Assembly: GCA_023405875.1 (NCBI GenBank)
Contig: JAEXXN010000433.1
Span: 1 to 10,611 of the forward strand
Direction: 5' to 3'
From: Bacillota bacterium
Lineage (GTDB): Bacteria; Bacillota; Clostridia; Lutisporales; Lutisporaceae
DNA length: 10,611 nucleotides
The position numbers and the translations under genes are program-made. Below the pieces are notes generated by a model. It was given only the letters and a program-made list of their open reading frames with translations. It was not told the DNA's origin and made no database searches. Shown here piece after piece: positions 6,525 to 10,611 of the stretch (its first letter is position 1; the number at the start of each line of letters is the position of its first letter).

Positions 6525-6628
6525 ATACGCAACTACACAGACAGCAGCCCATGTAATAAGCTACACAGGTAAGCCGACCATACCGTTATTCACATCTTTA
6601 AGAAAAAGAATCTGTATTCTAACCGGAA
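6514..6628 (-). promoter_or_regulatory. Long-range pairing in the ABC-F leader, candidate antiterminator
   Basis: The leader segment TTCCGGTTAGAATAC (minus strand, 6628 to 6614) pairs with GTATTCTCTCCGGAA (6528 to 6514): 7 bp, a 2x2 internal loop, then 6 bp. The second segment includes the anti-Shine-Dalgarno arm of the attenuator, so the two folds exclude each other; when this one forms, AGGAGG is free. The upstream segment can instead form a small hairpin, AGAAT-ACAG-ATTCT followed by TTTTTCTT (6599-6620). This is a switch inferred from complementarity alone. Confidence 0.5.
6599..6620 (-). promoter_or_regulatory. Small upstream hairpin with U-rich tail in the ABC-F leader
   Basis: On the minus strand AGAAT (6616-6620) and ATTCT (6607-6611) form a 5-bp stem with loop ACAG, followed by a U-rich TTTTTCTT. 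It is weak as a terminator. It competes for the same bases as the long-range pairing and may be a pause site or a third state of the switch. Confidence 0.3.
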
Positions 6629-6692
6629 CCGAATGAACAGCAAAACAAGCCCTGTAATCGGGGATATTTCACTGTGATTAAGTTGTTCCAAA

Positions 6693-6710
6693 TTAAAATA
6701 CTATTCTCAT
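6693..6710 (-). CDS. Possible leader peptide MRIVF upstream of the ABC-F gene
   Basis: A five-codon reading frame, ATG AGA ATA GTA TTT TAA, lies about 30 nt into the predicted transcript. AAAGG is 10 nt upstream, a tolerable but not ideal spacing, and AAGG is only 2 nt upstream, which is too close. Very short leader peptides of this kind precede several resistance ABC-F genes and act by stalling a drug-bound ribosome. Here the peptide is inferred from position and context, not from homology. Confidence 0.35.
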   Translation of the reverse strand: MRIVF

Positions 6711-6746
6711 ATCCTTAATACCTTTGCCTTTCCTAGCTTCGTAACT

Positions 6747-6775
6747 ATTATAGTAAAGAGTGGGACGGAAGTCAA
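6747..6775 (-). promoter_or_regulatory. Strong sigma-A promoter of the ABC-F gene
   Basis: On the minus strand TTGACT (6770-6775) and a perfect TATAAT (6747-6752) are exactly 17 bp apart, the best promoter match in the window. Transcription would begin near 6740, which makes a leader of about 245 nt before the ATG at 6495. Confidence 0.8.
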
Positions 6776-6801
6776 GCTCCAGCCTTGCAGGATATTATTC
6801 C

Positions 6802-6830
6802 CTTCCGCAGAATTTCAATACTGCAGGAAG
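6802..6830 (-). terminator. Hairpin after the CBS-GGDEF gene, possible weak terminator
   Basis: On the minus strand CTTCCTGCAG (6821-6830) pairs with CTGCGGAAG (6802-6810), a 9-bp stem with one bulged T and a 10-nt loop. It begins 13 nt after the stop codon. No U-tract follows, so termination may be inefficient; a role in 3'-end stability is as likely. Confidence 0.35.
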
Positions 6831-6843
6831 TGCCGCGTATGCT

Positions 6844-7704
6844 TTATGCAATTTCCGTAACAATATCATTCTCATCAACAATAATTCTGCTATTTTCATT
6901 TTTTGCCCTTGTAGAAGCAAGACTGGCAATATTTATCAAGGTTTTTGCAAAATTCAAGGGAGTATTTTGTTTTGACTTGGCAAGCGACCCCTTGGTTACA
7001 CCTGCCGAGGCACTGATACCTATGCCATTATAAAAAGCATGTGCCGATATTGCATCCAGAAGCCTTTCAGCAAGCTCTTTGCACTTATTGATATCGAAAG
7101 GAGTTATTACAACAAATTCATCTCCGCCATAACGGCAAATTTGTGCTTCCTCCGGAGTATTTTCAATGAGAATATCACTTACTTCCTTTAATATTATGTC
7201 CCCAATTACATGCCCGTACACTTTATCTATAAATCCGAACCTGTCCAAATCAATAAGTATCAACGACACTTCCATCCCGCTTATAAGCAGCTCAAAAATC
7301 TGATGGTTTATATACTCACTCTTGTATAAACCGGTAAGCTGGTCAACGTGTTTGCCAAGCTCAGCCAAAAGCGTAGCCTTTGTAATGATCCCTACAAGGT
7401 TTCCATCCTCTAATACAAGCAACCGTTCAATATTGTTCTTTTCCAGCACTTTATACGCTTCCCATATAGACGCTTCCGGCGTAATCGACACTACCCGCGA
7501 GGTCATGGCATCGGCAACTATACGGTTGGGGTGTGTCTTGAGTATATCCTTTGATGTTATGATCCCTACCAGACGTCCGTTATCGTAAACCGGAAGACCG
7601 CCTATGCCTCTTTCATCCATGAGCCTTCCCGCTTTGCCTACGCCGTCTTCGGTATTTATCGTGTAAACCGCTTTGGTCATTATATTTGATACAGAGTATT
7701 TCAT
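6844..7704 (-). CDS. CBS-CBS-GGDEF protein, putative cyclic-di-nucleotide synthase
   Basis: A soluble protein of 286 residues with two CBS domains (about 8-57 and 67-115), a Bateman pair that typically binds adenine nucleotides, joined to a GGDEF domain (about 120-280). GGDEF-typical blocks are DQLTGLYKSEY (121-131), DLDRF (152-156), YGHVIGD (163-169) and an intact RYGGDEF (191-197), so c-di-GMP synthesis from GTP is plausible. Two departures stand out. The inhibitory RxxD site before the motif is absent (PEEA at 184-187). The position matching the guanine-contacting Asn335 of PleD is Asp160, followed by Lys161. CBS ligand binding would be expected to control catalysis. The ATG overlaps the upstream gene's TGA as ATGA, so translation is coupled. 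Altered nucleotide specificity is a possibility, not shown. Confidence 0.88.
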   Translation of the reverse strand: MKYSVSNIMTKAVYTINTEDGVGKAGRLMDERGIGGLPVYDNGRLVGIITSKDILKTHPNRIVADAMTSRVVSITPEASIWEAYKVLEKNNIERLLVLEDGNLVGIITKATLLAELGKHVDQLTGLYKSEYINHQIFELLISGMEVSLILIDLDRFGFIDKVYGHVIGDIILKEVSDILIENTPEEAQICRYGGDEFVVITPFDINKCKELAERLLDAISAHAFYNGIGISASAGVTKGSLAKSKQNTPLNFAKTLINIASLASTRAKNENSRIIVDENDIVTEIA

Positions 7705-8060
7705 AGATCGATTGATTTGCTAACCTGCAATATAATATTGAGCTGGGCTTTGATTATAGTAGATTCGTTAGCAACTTTCCCTCCTTCTTCTATAATTATT
7801 GCTAGCAGCTTTTCCCTGGATATCATATTCAAAAGGGACTTTCTGATGACTATGGCTTCGATCACAGTATGTTCGATCTTGATGATCTCATATTGTTCAG
7901 GCGAAAGAATGTCAACCATCTTTCTTGCCGCCTCCGGACCTATGGGAGCTCTTTTCCCCACAAGCAGAACATCCTGCATGGGAGGAATTTCAAATTCGGA
8001 TAACCGGATCGTAACCTCGGCTTTTTTAAATGTCTCGGTAAAATTATTCACAATATCCAC
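7701..8060 (-). CDS. Unrecognised 119-aa protein coupled to the CBS-GGDEF gene
   Basis: I do not recognise the family. The predicted protein is cytosolic, with no signal peptide, no membrane segment and no cysteine. The N-terminal part is mixed (EIPPMQDVLLVGKRAPIGPE, about 24-43), and the rest alternates short hydrophobic beta-like stretches (YEIIKIEHTVIEAIVI) with a helical, Ile/Leu-rich C-terminus. It starts at GTG 8060, with GAAGG ending 5 nt upstream; no ATG is available at this end. The stop overlaps the next start by 4 bp (ATGA), so it is made together with the CBS-GGDEF protein and is a good candidate for a regulator or partner of it. The Pro-Ile-Gly-Pro-Glu-Ala-Ala segment might mark a ligand loop, but that is speculation. 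It is certainly a gene by coupling and length; its function is open. Confidence 0.78.
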   Translation of the reverse strand: MDIVNNFTETFKKAEVTIRLSEFEIPPMQDVLLVGKRAPIGPEAARKMVDILSPEQYEIIKIEHTVIEAIVIRKSLLNMISREKLLAIIIEEGGKVANESTIIKAQLNIILQVSKSIDL

Positions 8061-8339
8061 TACAGCCTTCGTATCAGACTATAGTAAGCCAACAACCACC
8101 GCTATAGCGATACATGATTCAGTATATGTATTATACACTTATTTTTTTGTTTATAGAATATATCATATATGTAAATGCTAGAAAATTTCCATATAAAAAT
8201 ATACATAATTTGCTCTTCTTTGTTATATTTCGACAGAACATTCCATTTCCCTTCTAAAATTTTACTTTTTTAATTAATAAGGTAAGTCTGCCGGTCACAT
8301 ATTTCGTGCAACATGTTTGTCCATTTGGCAACATAATTT
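8061..8339. other. AT-rich intergenic region upstream of the two-gene signalling unit
   Basis: I see no convincing gene in these 279 bp. On the minus strand a perfect TATAAT (8130-8135) lies about 70 nt before the GTG at 8060, but the hexamer 17 bp upstream of it is a poor -35. CTATAG palindromes occur at 8079-8086 (ACTATAGT) and 8100-8109 (CGCTATAGCG), centred about 22 bp apart, and could be operator half-sites. The rest is low-complexity AT sequence. Confidence 0.35.
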
Positions 8340-8390
8340 AGGAGCTGCCCAAACCGGATTATCAATCCGGTTCTGAGACAGCTCCTTTTT
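8340..8390 (+). terminator. Two-tier hairpin with T-tract beside the livF stop
   Basis: The outer arms AGGAGCTG (8340-8347) and CAGCTCCT (8379-8386) are perfectly complementary and enclose, after an internal loop, the perfect 9-bp arms AACCGGATT (8352-8360) and AATCCGGTT (8364-8372) with loop ATC. On the plus strand TTTTT follows (8386-8390), so the polarity fits a plus-strand terminator; on the minus strand no T-tract follows. It sits 10 bp past livF and may still end or protect the liv mRNA. The outer arms with the neighbouring TGAGACAG also resemble dispersed repeat ends seen in Firmicutes. Confidence 0.55.
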
Positions 8391-8400
8391 AATGCTTTTA

Positions 8401-9120
8401 CTAATGTGCTGCGTCACCAAGATAAGCTTTCTTTACATCAGGATTTGCAAGCAGCTCTGCACCGGTACCCGTCATTGTAATACGGCCTGTTTCCATAACA
8501 TATGCCTTGTCGGCGATATGGAGGGCGGCATTAGCATTCTGCTCGATTAGAAGAATAGTAACACCCTGCTTGTTTACTTCCTTGATAATGTTAAAGATAT
8601 CCTTGACTATAAGCGGAGCAAGTCCCAGGGAGGGTTCATCCATCATCATCAGCTTGGGTCTGGACATAAGCGCCCTGCCCACAGCAAGCATCTGCTGCTC
8701 GCCTCCCGACAATGTGCCCGACAGCTGCCAGGTCCTCTCCTTGAGCCTTGGGAACAGTGTGTATACCCATTCCATATCTTCCTTGATTTCCTTTTCGTCG
8801 TTTCTTGCAAAAGCCCCTATTTTAAGGTTTTCAAGTACAGAAAGGTTGGCAAACACTCTTCTTCCCTCGGGAACCAGGGTTATGCCATGCTTTACCATAT
8901 CCTGTGTATTGGTCTCAAGCAGGTTTATGCCCTCATAATTTATAGTCCCCTGTTTTGGCTTTACAAGTCCCATTATGGCTCTCAGTGTTGTACTCTTTCC
9001 AGCTCCGTTTGCTCCTATAAGTGATATTATCTTTCCCTCTTCAACCTCAAGGCTTATTCCCTTCAGGGCTTCAATACCACCGTAAGCGACAACCAGATTA
9101 TCAATTTTAAGCATCCTCAT
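8401..9120 (-). CDS. livF: LivF, branched-chain amino-acid ABC transporter ATPase
   Basis: One of the two ATPase subunits that power the high-affinity leucine/isoleucine/valine importer on the cytoplasmic face of the membrane. The protein has 239 residues, the usual LivF size. It shows Walker A GANGAGKST (36-44), the family-typical VPEGRRVF Q-loop region (83-90), signature LSGGEQQ (137-143), Walker B LMMMDEP (157-163) and the LivF-type IEQNAN in place of the H-loop histidine. It is the last gene of the operon. The ATG at 9120 lies within the end of livG, a 14-bp overlap, with a G-rich GGGGGTGG immediately upstream; an ATG two codons later is also usable. Related transporters carry urea or short amides, so the exact substrate depends on the binding protein outside the window. 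Confidence 0.95.
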   Translation of the reverse strand: MRMLKIDNLVVAYGGIEALKGISLEVEEGKIISLIGANGAGKSTTLRAIMGLVKPKQGTINYEGINLLETNTQDMVKHGITLVPEGRRVFANLSVLENLKIGAFARNDEKEIKEDMEWVYTLFPRLKERTWQLSGTLSGGEQQMLAVGRALMSRPKLMMMDEPSLGLAPLIVKDIFNIIKEVNKQGVTILLIEQNANAALHIADKAYVMETGRITMTGTGAELLANPDVKKAYLGDAAH

Positions 9121-9913
9121 CCACCCCCAGATACGCTTCTATTACTCTTTGGTTATTCTGGATCTCGTAGGGGTTTCCTTTTGCGATGGTAATTCCATAG
9201 TCCAGAACATAAATCCTGTTTGATATTCCCATTACAACCTGCATGTGATGCTCTATAAGGAATACTGTCAGGTCAAATTCATCTCTTATCTGCTTTATGA
9301 AAACCGTCAGATCATCACTTTCCTTAGGGTTCATTCCGGCTGCAGGCTCATCCAGCAGTAGTATCTGCGGATCAGTTGCAAGAGCTCTCGCAATTTCCAG
9401 CCTTCTCTGCTGCCCATAGGGAAGCGAGCTGGATTTCTCATCCTTGAGGTCAGACAGGCCTACCTTATCCAGAAGGTGCATGGATTTTTCAATCATCTGC
9501 TTTTCTTCTCTCTTATATCTCGGAAGCTTTAGTATTGCTTCAAAAATATTGGATTTCAAACGAAGATGATTTGCTATCAGCACATTGTCCAGAACACTCA
9601 GATCCTTGAAGAGCCTTATGTTCTGGAAGGTCCTGGCAACACCGAAGCCTGTTATCTGGTCAGGCCTGAGACCTGTAATATCCTTCTCATTATACACTTC
9701 CTTGCCGTCGGCAATACTTGCTTTGTTGAGTATTACCTTACCCTTGGTAGGAGTGTAAACCCCGGTTATCATATTGAAGGCTGTTGTCTTTCCGGCACCA
9801 TTCGGTCCGATAAGCGCTATTATTTCTCCCTTGTTCAGTTCAAGGCTGAAATCCTTAACAGCTGTAAGGCCGCCGAACTGCATCGTTATATTATCTGTCC
9901 TCAGTAAATTCAT
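9107..9913 (-). CDS. livG: LivG, branched-chain amino-acid ABC transporter ATPase
   Basis: The second ATPase of the Liv importer, with 268 residues. Walker A is GPNGAGKTT (36-44), followed by the long LivG-specific insert with FGVARTFQNIRLF containing the Q-loop glutamine, then the signature region YGQQRRLEIARAL, Walker B ILLLDEPAAGMNP and H-loop FLIEHHM. The longer helical-domain insert and the PAAGMNP ending separate it from LivF. The ATG at 9913 shares one base with the livM stop (TAATG), and its ribosome binding site AAAGGAGGT (9922-9930) is formed by the last codons of livM, so the two are translationally coupled. The 3' end overlaps livF by 14 bp. It would pair with LivF beneath the LivH-LivM channel. 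Confidence 0.95.
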   Translation of the reverse strand: MNLLRTDNITMQFGGLTAVKDFSLELNKGEIIALIGPNGAGKTTAFNMITGVYTPTKGKVILNKASIADGKEVYNEKDITGLRPDQITGFGVARTFQNIRLFKDLSVLDNVLIANHLRLKSNIFEAILKLPRYKREEKQMIEKSMHLLDKVGLSDLKDEKSSSLPYGQQRRLEIARALATDPQILLLDEPAAGMNPKESDDLTVFIKQIRDEFDLTVFLIEHHMQVVMGISNRIYVLDYGITIAKGNPYEIQNNQRVIEAYLGVDEDA

Positions 9914-10611
9914 TATTTATTACCTCCTTTTGCAAGAGGTTTTTTGTTAAACATCCCCAAAAGCTTATCCCAGCTGAATTCCTTTGTTCCCATAAGGCCG
10001 GTCCTGAAGAACAGAACAACAAGCATGAGAAGTACTGAGAATACGACCATTCTAAGTCCCGGAAGAGCAGGTATTCCCGGTATCATCGCTTCATCCAGGA
10101 ACCGCAGGACTTCCTGTGCAGTTGTTATTATAAACGCTGAGATCACTGTCCCGGTGACACTGCCCATACCTCCAAGCACTATTATGAGAAGTATGTTGTA
10201 GGTGGTTGTGAATCTGAACATCAGCGGGTCAATAGCACCTATAAGATTGCTGAGAAGTCCTCCGCCTATACCGGCGAAAAACGCTCCTATCATAAAGGAC
10301 CAAACCTTGTGCTTGAACAGATATATTCCCATGCTTTCCGCTGCGATCTCATCCTCTCTGATTGCTTTGAAGGCTCTGCCGTAGCTGCTGTTGATGAGGC
10401 TGATCAGGACGATGATTGTAGCAAATGCAAGTCCGAAGCTCCACCAGATGTTTGTAGTCAAGGGTATGCTCTTCAGTCCCAGGGCACCGTTTGTAAGGTT
10501 CTGTGTATTTGTAAATACAACCCTGATGATTTCGCCGAAGCCCAAAGTCGCGATTGCAAGATAATCACCCTTGAGCCTGAGCACCGGAGCGCCTATCAAA
10601 AAGGCTATAAA
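9913..10611 (-). CDS. livM: LivM, branched-chain amino-acid ABC transporter permease (N-terminus off window)
   Basis: A membrane permease that forms the channel of the Liv importer with LivH. Only the last 232 residues are visible; the frame is open through the right edge, so the apparent TTG start at 10599 is internal. The family-defining segment LRLKGDYLAIATLGFGEIIR is present near the visible start. It is followed by hydrophobic helices, the cytoplasmic EAA-like loop around GRAFKAIREDEIAAESMGI that docks on the ATPases, and the LLIIVLGGMGSVTGTVISA helix typical of LivM/LivH. The C-terminus ends KGGNK, whose codons supply the livG ribosome binding site. LivH and the binding protein LivK/LivJ are presumably upstream, outside the window. 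Confidence 0.93.
   Translation of the reverse strand, partial: FIAFLIGAPVLRLKGDYLAIATLGFGEIIRVVFTNTQNLTNGALGLKSIPLTTNIWWSFGLAFATIIVLISLINSSYGRAFKAIREDEIAAESMGIYLFKHKVWSFMIGAFFAGIGGGLLSNLIGAIDPLMFRFTTTYNILLIIVLGGMGSVTGTVISAFIITTAQEVLRFLDEAMIPGIPALPGLRMVVFSVLLMLVVLFFRTGLMGTKEFSWDKLLGMFNKKPLAKGGNK

Noticed and set aside
6561..6581. MVGLPV short frame in the ABC-F leader
   Set aside because: No clear ribosome binding site, so it was not annotated as a gene; it is mentioned only as a minor alternative to MRIVF.
6590..6595. ATG-TGA start-stop pair in the ABC-F leader
   Set aside because: A minimal start-stop element can stall ribosomes, but no Shine-Dalgarno sequence precedes it and such a pair is very likely by chance.
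5914..6636. 240-aa plus-strand open frame
   Set aside because: It is antisense to the ABC-F gene and its leader, with no recognisable domain; the opposite strand encodes clear ABC-F motifs throughout.
8100..8109. Palindrome CGCTATAGCG as a stand-alone operator
   Set aside because: A 10-bp palindrome in AT-rich DNA is not strong evidence alone; kept only as a note in the intergenic entry.
7717..8181. 154-aa plus-strand open frame ending in the intergenic region
   Set aside because: Most of it is antisense to the 119-aa gene, whose ATGA coupling and SD support the minus strand; no promoter or SD was seen for the plus frame.
10597..10599. TTG at 10599 as the livM start
   Set aside because: The frame continues open to the window edge and the residues before it (FIAF) fit the LivM helix, so the start is outside the window.

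Overview
The window looks like a chromosomal stretch from a low-to-moderate GC Gram-positive anaerobe, most likely a clostridium (Bacillota, class Clostridia). This is inferred from the strong purine-rich ribosome binding sites, frequent TTG/GTG starts, heavy use of AGA/AGG/ATA codons, sigma-A type promoters with TATAAT boxes, and the gene families present. No rRNA, tRNA, CRISPR array, transposase or phage gene was found. Nearly every gene lies on the minus strand; a single CheY-like gene points the other way.

Layout from left to right. (1) 1-1356, minus: an M1-family zinc aminopeptidase, probably a lipoprotein, whose C-terminus lies off the left edge. (2) 1357-1866: a 510-bp divergent intergenic region with an unusual nest of repeats at 1427-1603 and a good promoter for the next gene. 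(3) 1867-2292, plus: a stand-alone CheY-like receiver protein, tail-to-tail and overlapping by 6 bp with (4) an AEC-family membrane transporter. (5) 3344-4672, minus: an NhaC-family Na+/H+ antiporter with its own promoter and a leader of about 135 nt. (6) 4849-6495, minus: an ABC-F ATPase of the antibiotic-resistance (ribosome protection) type, preceded by a strong promoter and a leader of about 245 nt that appears able to fold in mutually exclusive ways. (7) 6844-8060, minus: a two-gene unit, an unrecognised 119-aa protein translationally coupled (ATGA overlap) to a CBS-CBS-GGDEF protein, probably a cyclic-di-nucleotide signalling enzyme. (8) 8061-8400: an AT-rich intergenic region ending in a strong two-tier hairpin. 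(9) 8401-10611, minus: livF-livG-livM, the tightly overlapping end of a branched-chain amino-acid ABC importer operon whose upstream part lies off the right edge.

The genes are mostly separate housekeeping or adaptive units rather than one pathway. Two groups clearly work together: LivFGM as one transporter, and the 119-aa protein with the CBS-GGDEF protein as a coupled pair. The most notable non-coding element is the ABC-F leader. A hairpin there buries the Shine-Dalgarno sequence and is followed by seven U residues directly before the start codon. A 15-nt segment about 100 nt upstream can pair with the anti-Shine-Dalgarno arm instead, and a possible five-codon upstream ORF (MRIVF) lies near the 5' end. 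This is the architecture expected of antibiotic-induced, ribosome-mediated attenuation.
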